DNA of 64,000 bases from positions 68,219 to 132,218 of the forward strand of contig JAETSB010000005.1 of NCBI GenBank assembly GCA_021769865.1, written 5' to 3'. This document shows, piece by piece, positions 12,652 to 23,171 of this stretch (its first letter is position 1; every line of letters begins with the position of its first letter). Under the pieces are notes generated by a model. That model saw only the letters and a list, made by a program, of their open reading frames with translations, did no database searches and was not told the DNA's origin. A program made the translations under genes and the position numbers. Origin of the DNA: Oscillospiraceae bacterium (GTDB taxonomy: Bacteria; Bacillota; Clostridia; Oscillospirales; Oscillospiraceae).

Positions 12652-12769
12652 AGAGCGGCGCGGAGGACCCGCGCCGCTCTTGAAATTTCATAAATCCCCA
12701 TTCAATCGCCGGGAGCCGCCGCTTTTTGTGTTTGAAAGACCGCCCGCCCGGGCCGGACGGCCTTTCAAA
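12652..12769 (+). promoter_or_regulatory. Structured rpsO-pnp spacer with two strong hairpins
   Basis: A 12-bp perfect stem at 12652-12663/12669-12680 (AGAGCGGCGCGG) is followed by a second stem at 12731-12742/12758-12769 (TTTGAAAGACCG, one mismatch). Neither has a good T-run, so read-through is likely. In Escherichia coli the pnp leader is an RNase III/PNPase autoregulation site; a similar role here is inference. No gene is seen between 12529 and 12815. Confidence 0.55.
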
Positions 12770-12815
12770 TACGAAAAGGACCGCTCCCGGACCACAAAAG
12801 AAAAGGAGCGTATCT

Positions 12816-14966
12816 ATGTCTACCATCATCACCCAACGGCAATTCCCCCACTACCGCAAATATGAAATGGAGCTGGCGGGCCGCCCCCTGACCCTGGAGG
12901 TCGGGAAGCTGGCGGAGCTGGCCAACGCCGCCGTCATGGTGGGCTACGGCGACACCCGGGTCCTGGTGTGCGCCACCGCCTCCGCCCGGCCCCGGGACGG
13001 CATCGACTTCTTCCCCCTCAGTGTGGACTTTGAGGAGAAGCTCTACTCCGTGGGCCGCATCCCCGGCAGCTTCAACCGCCGGGAGGGCCGCCCCGGGGAG
13101 AAGGGCGTCCTCACCAGCCGGGTCATCGACCGGCCCATCCGCCCCCTGTTCCCCCACGACTTCCGCAACGACGTCAGCATCATGGCCACGGTCATGAGCG
13201 TGGACCACGACTGCTCCCCCGAGATCTGCGGCCTCATCGGCGCCTCCGCCGCCCTGGCGATTTCCGACATCCCCTGGCACGGCCCCGTGGGCGCGGTGAA
13301 GGTGGGCCTGGTGGACGGGAAGCTCATCTTCAACCCCACCAGCGAGGAGCGGAAAGTGAGTGACCTGGACGTGACGGTGGTTTCCACCGGCAGCAAGGTG
13401 GTCATGATCGAGGCCGGAGCCAACGAGGTGGACAACGACACCATGTTCAAGGCCATCCAAATGGCCCACGAGGAGAACCAGAAGCAGGTGGCCCTCATCA
13501 ACCAGATGGTCTCCGAGATCGGCAAGGAGAAGTTCGACTATCCCCACGCCGATTTCGACGAGGAGCTGTTTGAAAAGATCGTCTCCGCCACCATGGACGA
13601 GGCCAAGGCCGCCATGGACACCGACGACAAGAACGTCCGGGAGACCCGCTGGAACGCCCTCATCGAGAAGTGGCACGAGCTCTTCCTGGACGAGTACCCC
13701 GAGATGGACAAGTACCTGGACGAGATCACCTACAAGTTCCAGAAGAAGATCGTCAAAGCCTGGCTGCTGGAGGGCCACCGGGTGGACGGCCGGCAGAAGA
13801 ACGAGATCCGGCCCCTGGCCTCCGAGGTGGGCGTCCTGCCCCGGGCCCACGGCTCCGGCCTCTTCACCCGGGGACAGACCCAGGTCCTGTCCGTGGTCAC
13901 CCTGGACACCCTCTCCGCCAACCAGAAGCTGGACACCATCTGGGAGGAGACGGAGAAGCGCTATATGCACCACTACAACTTCCCCGGCTACTCCGTGGGC
14001 GAGGCCAAGCCCGCCCGTTCCCCCGGCCGCCGGGAGATCGGCCACGGCGCTCTCGCCGAGCGGGCATTGCTCCCCGTCATCCCCGACGTAGAGAAGTTCC
14101 CCTACGCCATCCGGGTGGTCAGCGAAGTGGTGAGCTCCAACGGCTCCACCTCCCAGGGCTCCGTCTGCGGGTCCACCCTGGCCCTGATGGACGCGGGCGT
14201 GCCCATCTCGGCCCCCGTGGCGGGCATCTCCTGCGGCCTCATCCAGGACGACGACGGCGGCTTCACCACCTTCATCGACATCCAGGGCGTGGAGGACTTC
14301 CACGGCGAGATGGACTTCAAGGTGGCGGGCACCAAGAAGGGCATCACCGCCATCCAGATGGACCTGAAGAACGACGGCTTGACCATGGAGATCATCCGGA
14401 ACGCCCTGGACATCACCTACGACGGGCGCTGCCAGATTCTGGACCAGATCATGCTGCCCGCCATCTCCGAGCCCCGCAAGGACGTGAGCAAGTACGCCCC
14501 CAAGATGCTGACCATGCACATCGATCCCACCCGCATCCGGGAGGTCATCGGCTCCGGCGGCAAGGTGATCCAGAAGATCGTGGCGGACACCGGGGCGAAA
14601 ATCGACATCAACGACGACGGGTCCATCTTCATCGCGGGCGTGGACGCCGCCTCCTGCGACGCGGCGAAAAAGTGCATCGACGACATCGTGTTCGTGCCGG
14701 AGATCGGCGCGCTGTACTACGGCCGGGTGGTCCGGCTCATGACCTTCGGCGCGTTCGTGGAGCTGGCCCCCGGCAAGGACGGGCTGGTGCACATCTCCAA
14801 GCTGGCGGACCACCGGATCGAGAAGGTGGAGGACGCCTGCAAGATCGGCGACATGATGTGGGTGAAGGTCACCGACATCGACGAGAAGGGCCGGGTGAAC
14901 CTGAGCCACAAGGACGCCGTCCGGGAGATCAAGGCCAAGGAGGCCGCCGGCGAGCGGGTCAAATAA
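12816..14966 (+). CDS. pnp: Polyribonucleotide nucleotidyltransferase (PNPase)
   Basis: 716 residues. Two RNase PH-like domains are joined by a helical linker, followed by KH ([20 protein letters not shown]) and S1 ([20 protein letters not shown]) RNA-binding domains, the full PNPase order. It degrades RNA 3' to 5' by phosphorolysis and is part of the RNA decay machinery. The ATG at 12816 (AAAAGGAG upstream) gives the canonical N-terminus; the frame stays open to 12726 through the leader. Confidence 0.97.
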   Translation: MSTIITQRQFPHYRKYEMELAGRPLTLEVGKLAELANAAVMVGYGDTRVLVCATASARPRDGIDFFPLSVDFEEKLYSVGRIPGSFNRREGRPGEKGVLTSRVIDRPIRPLFPHDFRNDVSIMATVMSVDHDCSPEICGLIGASAALAISDIPWHGPVGAVKVGLVDGKLIFNPTSEERKVSDLDVTVVSTGSKVVMIEAGANEVDNDTMFKAIQMAHEENQKQVALINQMVSEIGKEKFDYPHADFDEELFEKIVSATMDEAKAAMDTDDKNVRETRWNALIEKWHELFLDEYPEMDKYLDEITYKFQKKIVKAWLLEGHRVDGRQKNEIRPLASEVGVLPRAHGSGLFTRGQTQVLSVVTLDTLSANQKLDTIWEETEKRYMHHYNFPGYSVGEAKPARSPGRREIGHGALAERALLPVIPDVEKFPYAIRVVSEVVSSNGSTSQGSVCGSTLALMDAGVPISAPVAGISCGLIQDDDGGFTTFIDIQGVEDFHGEMDFKVAGTKKGITAIQMDLKNDGLTMEIIRNALDITYDGRCQILDQIMLPAISEPRKDVSKYAPKMLTMHIDPTRIREVIGSGGKVIQKIVADTGAKIDINDDGSIFIAGVDAASCDAAKKCIDDIVFVPEIGALYYGRVVRLMTFGAFVELAPGKDGLVHISKLADHRIEKVEDACKIGDMMWVKVTDIDEKGRVNLSHKDAVREIKAKEAAGERVK

Positions 14967-14981
14967 GCGGAAAATTTCCCA

Positions 14982-15009
14982 GGGCGGACCGGAAGGTCCG
15001 CCCTTTTTT
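14982..15009 (+). terminator. Terminator of pnp
   Basis: GGGCGGACC, GGAA, GGTCCGCCC, then six T. Confidence 0.9.
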
Positions 15010-15013
15010 GGCC

Positions 15014-15042
15014 TTGCATGGGAGGAAAGTTTGTGCTATGCT
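15014..15042 (+). promoter_or_regulatory. Promoter of the SLH surface-protein gene
   Basis: TTGCAT, 17 bp, TATGCT, directly after the pnp terminator. Confidence 0.6.
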
Positions 15043-15093
15043 GTATCTGTGAAATTGGCGCATGGCGCGCGTTGCGATAAGGAGGAACGAGAG

Positions 15094-18000
15094 ATGAGGC
15101 GTTGGGTTTGGAGAGTTTTGCTGGCGGCGCTGGTTCTGGCGGCGCTGACCGTGGGGGTTTTTGCGGCGGACTCGGTGACCATAGATTGGGATATAATGGA
15201 GGATGGGAACTTCATATATGTGCCTATTTACGTGAGCGGGACTGCAAACTCCAGGGAAAATATCAAGGCCTATCGGGTAGAGCGGTATATCGGAGAGGAA
15301 CGAAAAGAGGTCGCCGTACCGGACCGCTTCCATGGCAAGCCTGTCACGGAAATCGGTGTGGACACCACGGATTTTAACACTCTGAATGAGGCCCAGCTGA
15401 AAGCGGCGTCGGTCTTCGCGGATTCTAAGCTGGAGGGAAGCGTGAGTATTCCCAACAGTATTACGGCCATCAACAGCGGAGCGTTTTCCTATGCACGCAT
15501 GACGGGGGTCGTTATTCCTGGGTCCGTGGAAATGATCGGGACGTATGCTTTTGCGAAATGTTCCAACCTGGTGGATATCCAGATTCTGGACTACGCGGAC
15601 GACAACGGGAAAATTTACCCCAGTCACACCACGATTAAAGCCCACGCATTTGACGGCTGCGGATATATCAAATCCCTGGATATTCCAAACAGCGTTTCAA
15701 CCATCAGCGACAGCGCGTTTAAAGACTGTTCCGGTTTGATAGACCTCGTGCTTCCTTACAGCGTAAAATCGGTCGAGCAGGACGCGTTTGCGGGCTGCCG
15801 GAACCTGCTCAACGTCTCGGTGCTGGCCAGCAACGTGCAATTTGCAGATACTGCTTTTGAGTGGAAGGATATATTCGAGGCCAAGGATACCAAGGCCGGC
15901 GGCTACTTCCACTGCGCGTACTCGGACACGGTCAAAAACGTCGGGGTAAAGCTGGATGCACTGCAGGGACTGGATGGCACAACAATCAAGGAATATAAAT
16001 CCAGGGTCCACGTGATAACCGTGCAGAACGACGGGCTGACCGTGACGGGCCGGACCACCCCCCTCTGCAAATCCTCGGGGACCAACGGCAAGACGACGCT
16101 GACATTTACCTGCGGCGGCTACAATGTGGAGGTTCAAAAGGTCGGCGAAGACGGAAAGCCGGTGCTGGACGACCAGGGAAACCCGGTAATGGAGACCGTA
16201 CACAAGGACTGCACCTGCTTCGACGGCAAGAACTCCTATAACCAGGTCCGTGAGGTTTCCGCGGTGTATCACGACGAACGGCCGGTTTTGGAAAAGGTAG
16301 AGCCGACCTGTGTAACCGCGGGGCGGGAGGGCGGAACCAGGTGCGCCATCTGCGGGGACGATATTGAACCGCCGGAGACAACCCCGGCGACCGGAGACCA
16401 CACCTACGACGAGGACAGCAAGACTGAGGTGGAGGAGCTTTTCCCGGGGCGGTGTGTAAAAGACGGCCCCAGCGAGCCGGGCCAGAACATGATCACCAAG
16501 AAGTGCTCCGTCTGCGGCTACACCCCCGTGTGCTTTAGATGCGAGGAGCTGAAGCTGGCTCTGGAGAAGGCCGACGCCGAGCTGGAGACGGCCCAGACGG
16601 TGCTGGAGGAGGCCCAGGCGAAGCTGGAGGAGGCCAAGACCGCCAAGGAACAGGCGGACGCCGCCCAAACGGCTGCCGCCGACGCCCTGACCGAGGCGAC
16701 GGCGGAGGCAGAAAAGGCCAAGAACGCCTATACGGACGCCCAGGGCAAGACCCAGGAAGCGCAGGATGCCCTGAACAATCTCGGCGCGGACGCCGACGCG
16801 GAAGCGAAGGAAGAGGCTCAGAAAAATCTCGACGAGGCCAAGGACACGGAGAAGAAGGCCCTGGCGGCGCATCAGGCGGCGGAAACCGCCAAGCTCCGGG
16901 CGCAGCTGGAGAAGGAGCGCGCGGACGACGCGGTAACCAAAGCCGACGGGGATCTGACCGCGGCGACGAATGACGAAGCGACCAAGAAGACCGCCAAGGA
17001 AGGAAGGGAAACCGCCGTCTGGTCCGCGCGGGGAACGCTGAAGACACATCTTGAGAATAAAGCGGAACAGAAGGAGTGCGCCGAGTGCCTGAAGCTGCTG
17101 GAGGCCATCCGGTCGGCGAAGGGCGAGTCCGCAAAGACCAAGGCGGAAGCCGCGTATAGGGAGCACCAAAACGCCCCTGCGGACACCACGACCCATAAGC
17201 CGGAGGACATCCCCGAAGGAGCCGTCACCATAAAGGACTCCGGCAAGCCGCCGGAGCACCAGTATGTCACGGTAAGCGTCGAGTGGGAGGGAAATGACGT
17301 CCCCGACTGCTTGACGGGCGTGCCCGTCATAGCGACGAAAGTTGAGAACCAGGTCTGTTCCGTCTGCGGTCAAGAGAATCGGGTTACCACAAGGGAGCTC
17401 CGTGAGCCGAACGGTTTTCATGAGGCGCCCGAAGGCGCCGACATAGTTGATAAGGTGATTCCCGGAGATTGCGAGCACGGGGAGCAGACGGTTTACAAGG
17501 ATTATACCTGCAAAATTTGTGGCGCGGATGTAAAGGGAGATGTAAAGACCGGCGAAATTCCGGGCCATCACTGGGTCGACGCACCGGACGAGATCATCAA
17601 AGAGCCCACCTGCACGGACGGCGGCCTGAAGAACACCTACCAGGTGTGCGACAATGAGAACTGCCCCCTGAAGGGCGTGCCCCAGCTGAAAGAGTCCAAC
17701 GTGCCCATTAATCCCAATCCAGAGGGCCACACGTGGGGCGACTTTAGCCCGAACGAGGGCCAGGACATGACGCCCAACGAAACCTGCGCATCCAAAGAGG
17801 TCACCGGCAAGGTCAAATGCACCGTCTGCGGAGTGGAGGAGGAGCACACGCTTACCATCGAGGGCTTGGGCAAGCACACCTGGGGCGACTGGAAAGCCGA
17901 CGAGGACGGAAAGACGGAAACCCGGACATGTTCCGTCTGCGGGGAGACGGAGACGAAGGACGTCGCCGCCCCGGAGCCGCCCGACGACCCCGACGATCCC

Positions 18001-18933
18001 GACGATCCCAGCGACCCCGACGATCCCGACGATCCCGACAAGCCCACGGAGCCGGAGAAGCCCAAGGACTATCAGGTCAACATCATCCAGGGCAGCAACG
18101 GCACCACCTCCGCCAACCGCACCACGGCCAAAGCCGGGGACCAGGTGACCATCACCGTCTCCCCCGCCTCCGGCTATGAGCTGGATATGCTCCGGGTCAT
18201 CAGCGCCGACGGCAAGGTTTTGAATCTGGAGTCCCTGGGCGGCGGCCGGTATCGCTTCACCATGTCCGCGGCCAACGCGGAGGTCCGGGCGACCTTCTCC
18301 AAGAAGAGCGGCGGCTCCGGGTCCGGCTCCAACTGGGCCAGCGCCCCCGGAGAGGGCTCCAGCAGCACCGACCCCCGGCGGACCACAGACGTGATGCCCA
18401 CCCAGAACCCCACCCAGAGCGTGCCCAAGGCCGGCGCGTCGGAGCAGCGGTTCCGGGATATCCCGACGGGCCACTGGGCGGCGGGAGAAATTGAGTGGGC
18501 CAATCAGATGGGCTATATGAACGGCACGGCGGGGCGCTTCAACCCCAACGGAGTTATCAGCCACCAGCAGATGTGGATGGTCCTGGCCCGGCTCACCGGC
18601 AACCACCCCGCCAACATGGCGGAGGCCCGGCGCTGGGCGGTGGAGCACAGCTTCGCCGACGGGTCCTCCCCCACCGGCGCGGTGGCCCGGCATCAGCTGG
18701 TGACGGCCCTGTACCGCTGCGCGCACCTGATGGGCAGCACCAACCGGAACACCACCAGCCTGGCGGGCTATCCGGACAGCCGCACCGTGCCCGCCGTGGC
18801 CCGGGACGCCTATTCCTGGGCCCTGGCCAACGGCATTGTGAGCGGCACCGCCAACGGGCGGCTGGACCCCAACGGGACCCTGACCCGGGCCCAGTTCGCG
18901 GTGATCCTCTACCGCTACAGCCAGAGAATATAA
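15094..18933 (+). CDS. Large secreted surface protein with leucine-rich repeats, coiled coil, CxxC repeats and SLH anchor
   Basis: 1279 residues from ATG 15094 (AAGGAGG upstream). A signal peptide ([20 protein letters not shown], cut near VFAADS) is followed by BspA-like LRRs at about 115-270, an Ala/Glu/Lys-rich coiled coil at about 480-655, and CxxC-containing modules spread over about 415-955 (CAICG, CSVCG, CKICG, CTVCG). Then come an Asp-Pro linker near 960-985, a beta-rich bacterial repeat domain near 990-1070 and three SLH-type modules at about 1120-1279. SLH domains hold proteins to cell-wall polymers, so the protein should sit on the cell surface, perhaps as an adhesin. Sequence between 15100 and 16300 is less GC-rich than the flanks. 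Confidence 0.85.
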   Translation: MRRWVWRVLLAALVLAALTVGVFAADSVTIDWDIMEDGNFIYVPIYVSGTANSRENIKAYRVERYIGEERKEVAVPDRFHGKPVTEIGVDTTDFNTLNEAQLKAASVFADSKLEGSVSIPNSITAINSGAFSYARMTGVVIPGSVEMIGTYAFAKCSNLVDIQILDYADDNGKIYPSHTTIKAHAFDGCGYIKSLDIPNSVSTISDSAFKDCSGLIDLVLPYSVKSVEQDAFAGCRNLLNVSVLASNVQFADTAFEWKDIFEAKDTKAGGYFHCAYSDTVKNVGVKLDALQGLDGTTIKEYKSRVHVITVQNDGLTVTGRTTPLCKSSGTNGKTTLTFTCGGYNVEVQKVGEDGKPVLDDQGNPVMETVHKDCTCFDGKNSYNQVREVSAVYHDERPVLEKVEPTCVTAGREGGTRCAICGDDIEPPETTPATGDHTYDEDSKTEVEELFPGRCVKDGPSEPGQNMITKKCSVCGYTPVCFRCEELKLALEKADAELETAQTVLEEAQAKLEEAKTAKEQADAAQTAAADALTEATAEAEKAKNAYTDAQGKTQEAQDALNNLGADADAEAKEEAQKNLDEAKDTEKKALAAHQAAETAKLRAQLEKERADDAVTKADGDLTAATNDEATKKTAKEGRETAVWSARGTLKTHLENKAEQKECAECLKLLEAIRSAKGESAKTKAEAAYREHQNAPADTTTHKPEDIPEGAVTIKDSGKPPEHQYVTVSVEWEGNDVPDCLTGVPVIATKVENQVCSVCGQENRVTTRELREPNGFHEAPEGADIVDKVIPGDCEHGEQTVYKDYTCKICGADVKGDVKTGEIPGHHWVDAPDEIIKEPTCTDGGLKNTYQVCDNENCPLKGVPQLKESNVPINPNPEGHTWGDFSPNEGQDMTPNETCASKEVTGKVKCTVCGVEEEHTLTIEGLGKHTWGDWKADEDGKTETRTCSVCGETETKDVAAPEPPDDPDDPDDPSDPDDPDDPDKPTEPEKPKDYQVNIIQGSNGTTSANRTTAKAGDQVTITVSPASGYELDMLRVISADGKVLNLESLGGGRYRFTMSAANAEVRATFSKKSGGSGSGSNWASAPGEGSSSTDPRRTTDVMPTQNPTQSVPKAGASEQRFRDIPTGHWAAGEIEWANQMGYMNGTAGRFNPNGVISHQQMWMVLARLTGNHPANMAEARRWAVEHSFADGSSPTGAVARHQLVTALYRCAHLMGSTNRNTTSLAGYPDSRTVPAVARDAYSWALANGIVSGTANGRLDPNGTLTRAQFAVILYRYSQRI

Positions 18934-18938
18934 CAACC

Positions 18939-18968
18939 GGGGCGGGCGCGGAGCCCGCCCCTCTTTTT
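18939..18968 (+). terminator. Terminator of the SLH gene
   Basis: GGGGCGGGC, five-base loop, GCCCGCCCC, then TCTTTTT. Confidence 0.85.
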
Positions 18969-18982
18969 GAAAGGAGACGCCT

Positions 18983-20380
18983 ATGGATACCATTGCCGCC
19001 ATCGCCGCCGGGGGCCCCTCCGCCATCGGCGTGGTCCGGGTCTCCGGGCCGGACTGCTTCGCCGTGTGCGGGCGGGTCTTCCGGGCCGCCCGGCCCTTCG
19101 GGGAGCAGGAGGCCCGGCGGATGGTCCTGGGAGAGATCCTGGACCGGGAGGGCCGCTGTCTGGACCGGGGGCTGGCGGTCCGCTTCCCCGGGTCCCGCAG
19201 CTACACCGGGGAGGACTCGGCGGAATTCCACTGCCACGGATCCCCGGTGGTCCTCCGGGAGGTGCTGGCGGCCCTCTTCGCCGCCGGAGCACGGCAGGCG
19301 GGGCCGGGGGAGTTTACGAAGCGGGCCTTTTTGAACGGGCGGCTGGACCTGACCCAGGCGGAGGCCGTCATCGACCTCATTGACGCGGAGACCGCCGCCG
19401 CCGCCCGGAATGCCGCCGCCCAGCTGGACGGGGGCCTTCGCCGCCGCCTGGAGCCCATTCAGGAGGCCCTGCTGGACGTGACCAGCCGGTTTTACGCCGT
19501 GGTGGACTACCCGGACGAGGACATTGAAGACGCGGGGCCGGAGGAGATCGCCGCCGCCCTCCGGGGCGCGGAGGAGGCCCTGACGGCCCTGCTGGATACC
19601 TGCCAGCGGGGGAAGGTCCTCAAGCGGGGCGTGCGGACCGCCATCGTGGGCCTGCCCAACGCCGGGAAATCGTCCCTGCTGAATGCCCTGGCGGGCTATG
19701 AGCGGGCCATTGTCACCGACGTGCCCGGCACCACCCGGGACACGGTGGAGGAGTCCGTCCTCTGCGGCGGGGTGCTGCTGCGGCTCGTCGACACGGCGGG
19801 CCTCCGGGAGACGGAGGACCAGGTGGAGAAACTGGGCGTGGAGCGGTCCCGGAGGGCCATGGAGGAGGCGGAGCTGATCCTGCTGGTCCGGGACGGGGCC
19901 GTGGAGGTCTGCCCGGAGAACAAGGCCCACTGGGAGGCGGAGGCGGCTCTTCTGAACCAGGTGGCGCGGACCGGGAAGCCCTGGCTCTGCGTCGAGTCCA
20001 AATGCGACCTCACCGGTCCCCATGCCTTTTCGATCGGGCTTATTGAAAAGCATGCCAACAACCCCGCCGCCTGCCTCTGCGTCTCCTCCGTCACGGGGGA
20101 CGGCCTGGACAAGCTGGAGGAGGCCGTGGCGGCCCTCTTCCCCGCCGGGGACCCGGGGGAGGCGGGGAGCTTCCTGACGGACCAGCGGCAGGAGGACGCC
20201 GCCCGCCGGGCCAGGGACGCCCTCCGCCGGGGCCGGGCGGCCCTGGAGGGCGGATTGACCCCCGACGCGGTGCTCACCGACGCGGAGGAGGCCCTGGACG
20301 CCCTGGGGGAACTGACGGGCCGGACGGCGAAGGAGGAGATCGTAGAGCGGATCTTCTCCCGGTTCTGCGTGGGGAAATAG
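18983..20380 (+). CDS. mnmE: tRNA modification GTPase MnmE
   Basis: 465 residues, usual length. N-terminal formyl-THF-binding domain (TIAAIAAGGPSAIGVVRVSG), central helices, an inserted G domain with P-loop GLPNAGKSS near residue 222, DVPGTTRDT and VDTAGLR, and the C-terminal catalytic cysteine in FCVGK. With MnmG it installs the carboxymethylaminomethyl group on wobble U34 of certain tRNAs; mnmG is not in this window. Start ATG with AAAGGAG upstream. Confidence 0.97.
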   Translation: MDTIAAIAAGGPSAIGVVRVSGPDCFAVCGRVFRAARPFGEQEARRMVLGEILDREGRCLDRGLAVRFPGSRSYTGEDSAEFHCHGSPVVLREVLAALFAAGARQAGPGEFTKRAFLNGRLDLTQAEAVIDLIDAETAAAARNAAAQLDGGLRRRLEPIQEALLDVTSRFYAVVDYPDEDIEDAGPEEIAAALRGAEEALTALLDTCQRGKVLKRGVRTAIVGLPNAGKSSLLNALAGYERAIVTDVPGTTRDTVEESVLCGGVLLRLVDTAGLRETEDQVEKLGVERSRRAMEEAELILLVRDGAVEVCPENKAHWEAEAALLNQVARTGKPWLCVESKCDLTGPHAFSIGLIEKHANNPAACLCVSSVTGDGLDKLEEAVAALFPAGDPGEAGSFLTDQRQEDAARRARDALRRGRAALEGGLTPDAVLTDAEEALDALGELTGRTAKEEIVERIFSRFCVGK

Positions 20381-20427
20381 GGACGGACTTTGTATTGCGC
20401 AAAAGGGCTTTGGAACGGGGGTCCCTC

Positions 20428-20456
20428 TTGACCCGGGGCGGATTTTGCCCTAAAAT
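20428..20456 (+). promoter_or_regulatory. Promoter of pcrA
   Basis: TTGACC, 17 bp, TAAAAT, about 45 bases before the start codon. Confidence 0.65.
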
Positions 20457-20499
20457 AGACAGGATTGCACACACGAACGACAAGGAAACTGGTGACACT

Positions 20500-22962
20500 A
20501 TGAACGACTTCAACCAACGCTACATCGCCGCCCGGCGGAAGGTCATCGCCGGGGACCTCCGCCGCCTGAACCCCATGCAGCGCCAGGCCGCCATGACCAC
20601 CGAGGGACCCCTGCTCCTCCTGGCCGGGGCGGGCAGCGGCAAGACCACCGTCCTGATCCAGCGGGTCTACAACCTCCTGACCTACGGCCGGGGCAGCGAC
20701 TCCGACTTCGTCCCGGAAACCGCCTCGGAGGAGGACCTCCGCTTTCTGGAGACCCTCCCGGAGAACCCCTCCCCGGAGGAGGCGGACCGGGCCCGGCGGC
20801 TCTGCGCCGTGGACGTGCCCCGGCCCTGGGAGATCATCGCCATCACCTTCACCAACAAGGCGGCGGGAGAGCTGAAGGACCGCCTGGCCGCCCGCCTGGG
20901 CCCCGCCGCCAACGACGTTTGGACCTCCACCTTCCACTCCGCCTGCGTCCGCATCCTCCGGCGGGATATCGACCGCCTGGGCTTCGCCAAGGACTTCACC
21001 ATCTACGACACCGACGACGCCCGCCGGGTGGTGAGGGACGTGGTGAAGGAGCTGAACCTGGACGAGAAGACCTTCCAGCCGAAAAGCGTTCTCTCCATCA
21101 TCAGCGCCGCCAAGGACCGCTACCTGGGCCCGGAGGAGTTCGCCGGTCAGCACAACGCCGAGACCGACTGGCGGATGGGCCGCATCGCCAAGATCTACGC
21201 CGCCTACCAGAAGAAGCTGGCCTCCGCCAGCGCCCTGGACTTCGACGACATCATTTTCCACACCGTCACCCTGCTGAAACAGGAGCCAGAGGTCCTGGCC
21301 TACTATCAGAAGAAGTTCCGCTACGTCTGCGTGGACGAGTATCAGGACACGAACCACCTCCAGTACCTTCTGACCGGCCTTCTGGCGGGGGGACACCGGA
21401 ATCTCTGCGTGGTGGGCGACGACGACCAGTCCATCTACCGCTTCCGGGGGGCCAATATCGAGAACATCCTGAACTTTGAACAGCAGTACGAGGACGCCCG
21501 GGTCATCCGCCTGGAGCAGAACTACCGCTCCACCCAGAACATCCTGGACGCGGCCAACGCCGTCATCCGCCACAACACGGGCCGGAAGGGGAAAACCCTC
21601 TGGACGGAAAACGGCGGCGGCGAGAAGGTCGGCGTCCGCACGGTGCTGAACGAACGGGACGAGGCCGCCTTCGTGACGGGGGACATCCTCTCGGAGGTGG
21701 GCCGGGGGGCCCGTTTCCGGGACGCGGCGGTCCTCTACCGGATGAACGCCCAGTCCAACGCCCTGGAATACGCTATGCGCAGCGGCGGCGTCCCTTATAA
21801 AGTAGTAGGGGGCATGAAGTTCTTCGACCGGGCGGAGGTGAAGGACATGCTGGCCTACCTCTGCGTGCTGAACAACCCCCTGGACGACCTGCGCCTGCGG
21901 CGGATCATCAACAACCCGCCCCGGGGCATCGGCGCTGCCACTATAGATAAGGCGGCGGCGCTGGCGGAGCAGCAGGGGGCCTCCCTCTACGAGATCTGCC
22001 GCAACGCGGACCTGTTTCCGGAGCTGAAGACCCCGGCGAAAAAGCTCCTCCAGTTCGCGGACCTCATCGACAGCCTCCGCAAGGCCGGGGGGACCCTGGC
22101 CCTGCCGGAGTTCTACGACGCGGTGTGCGACCAGACGGGCTACACCCAGGCGCTGCGCGACAAGAACGACATGGAGAGCCGGGGCCGCCTGGAGAACGTC
22201 CAGGAATTGAAGTCCAACATTCTGAGCTTCCTGGACCGCCAGCCGGAGGACGCCACCCTCTCCGGCTTCCTGAACGAGATCGCCCTGTACACGGACCTGG
22301 ACTCCCTGGAGAGCGGGGACGACTGCGTGACCCTCATGACCATCCACGCCGCCAAGGGCCTGGAGTTCCCCCTGGTCTACGTGGTGGGCATGGAGGAGGG
22401 GGTCTTCCCCGGCAGCTCCGCCCAGTACGAGGAGGAGGAGCTGGAGGAGGAGCGGCGGCTGTGTTACGTGGCCATGACCCGGGCCAAGCGGCGGCTGACC
22501 CTGCTGAACGCCCGCCAGCGGATGCTCTACGGCAAGACCGCCAGCAACCGCCTGTCCCGCTTCCTGGAGGAGATCCCGGAGGAAACCCTGGACTGGGAGG
22601 GCAAAGACCTCCAGCCCGGCGGCTTCGGCGGGTACGGCGGCTCCGCCTACGGAAGCGGCGCGTACGGCGGCTATGGCGGCGAGTCCTTCGGCGGCTCCCC
22701 CCGCCCCGCGCCCTCCTACAGCCGCCCGGCCCGCCCGGCTTATCAGGAGGCCCGCCGGGCCGCGGCCGCCCAGTCCGCCGCTCCCTCCATCACCCTGAAC
22801 CAGGGAGACCGGGTGGAGCACCGGGTCTTTGGCCAGGGGACGGTGCTGTCCGTGCAGCCCATGGGGGGCGACGCCCTGGTACAGGTGGACTTCGCGGGCA
22901 CGGGCCCGAAAAAGCTGATGCTGAAAGCGGCGGCAAAGCACCTGAAAAAGCTGGATACTTAA
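20500..22962 (+). CDS. pcrA: ATP-dependent DNA helicase PcrA/UvrD
   Basis: 820 residues. Superfamily 1 helicase motifs in order: LNPMQRQA (Q motif), GAGSGKTT (Walker A), DEYQDTNHLQY (Walker B), GDDDQSIYRFRGA (III), then the RecA2 half with TIHAAKGLEFP and VAMTRAKRRL. A Gly/Tyr-rich linker (about 705-730) leads to a C-terminal Tudor-like segment (GDRVEHRVFGQGTVLS) that in PcrA binds RNA polymerase. It unwinds DNA 3' to 5' in repair and replication. Start ATG 20500 has only a weak ribosome site; the frame is open upstream to 20395 without family similarity. Confidence 0.95.
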   Translation: MNDFNQRYIAARRKVIAGDLRRLNPMQRQAAMTTEGPLLLLAGAGSGKTTVLIQRVYNLLTYGRGSDSDFVPETASEEDLRFLETLPENPSPEEADRARRLCAVDVPRPWEIIAITFTNKAAGELKDRLAARLGPAANDVWTSTFHSACVRILRRDIDRLGFAKDFTIYDTDDARRVVRDVVKELNLDEKTFQPKSVLSIISAAKDRYLGPEEFAGQHNAETDWRMGRIAKIYAAYQKKLASASALDFDDIIFHTVTLLKQEPEVLAYYQKKFRYVCVDEYQDTNHLQYLLTGLLAGGHRNLCVVGDDDQSIYRFRGANIENILNFEQQYEDARVIRLEQNYRSTQNILDAANAVIRHNTGRKGKTLWTENGGGEKVGVRTVLNERDEAAFVTGDILSEVGRGARFRDAAVLYRMNAQSNALEYAMRSGGVPYKVVGGMKFFDRAEVKDMLAYLCVLNNPLDDLRLRRIINNPPRGIGAATIDKAAALAEQQGASLYEICRNADLFPELKTPAKKLLQFADLIDSLRKAGGTLALPEFYDAVCDQTGYTQALRDKNDMESRGRLENVQELKSNILSFLDRQPEDATLSGFLNEIALYTDLDSLESGDDCVTLMTIHAAKGLEFPLVYVVGMEEGVFPGSSAQYEEEELEEERRLCYVAMTRAKRRLTLLNARQRMLYGKTASNRLSRFLEEIPEETLDWEGKDLQPGGFGGYGGSAYGSGAYGGYGGESFGGSPRPAPSYSRPARPAYQEARRAAAAQSAAPSITLNQGDRVEHRVFGQGTVLSVQPMGGDALVQVDFAGTGPKKLMLKAAAKHLKKLDT

Positions 22963-22967
22963 AAAGG

Positions 22968-22999
22968 AAGCGCCGGAGGCCAAGCCTCCGGCGCTTTTG
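22968..22999 (+). terminator. Terminator of pcrA
   Basis: A 13-bp stem (AAGCGCCGGAGGC / GCCTCCGGCGCTT) with a three-base loop and T tail. Confidence 0.85.
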
Positions 23000-23075
23000 C
23001 CATGTTTCGTGAAAGTACGGCTCCGTTGCCGTCGCTCCGGCCTGGTAAATCACCAGAACACCAGAGCGCGTTAAA

Positions 23076-23171
23076 GTTCTTTGGATACTTTCCCCTCCGG
23101 GGACGTACTCCACTAAGAGTTTGCTCCGCAAACTCAAGTGTCGTTACAGTCTTTCAAGAAAGTATCAGAAC
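23076..23171. repeat. Structured intergenic element between pcrA and metQ
   Basis: Outer arms GATACTTTC (23084-23092) and GAAAGTATC (23158-23166) are inverted, extended by GTTCT/AGAAC, and enclose a hairpin GAGTTTGC, TCC, GCAAACTC at 23117-23135. The right arm overlaps the metQ stop codon. It may be a terminator for metQ or a dispersed intergenic repeat; no gene is seen in 23000-23164. Confidence 0.5.

Noticed and set aside
12765-14909. Open minus-strand frame of 714 codons
   Set aside because: Antisense to pnp, with a His/Val/Gly/Leu-rich composition typical of GC-rich shadow frames.
16540-17060. Tandem DNA repeat in the coiled-coil part of the SLH gene
   Set aside because: The protein is repetitive in composition (Ala, Glu, Lys), but the DNA shows no exact repeat unit.
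15697-19026. Open minus-strand frame of 1109 codons
   Set aside because: It lies antisense to the SLH surface-protein gene, crosses its terminator, and shows no domain; long antisense frames are expected at this GC content.
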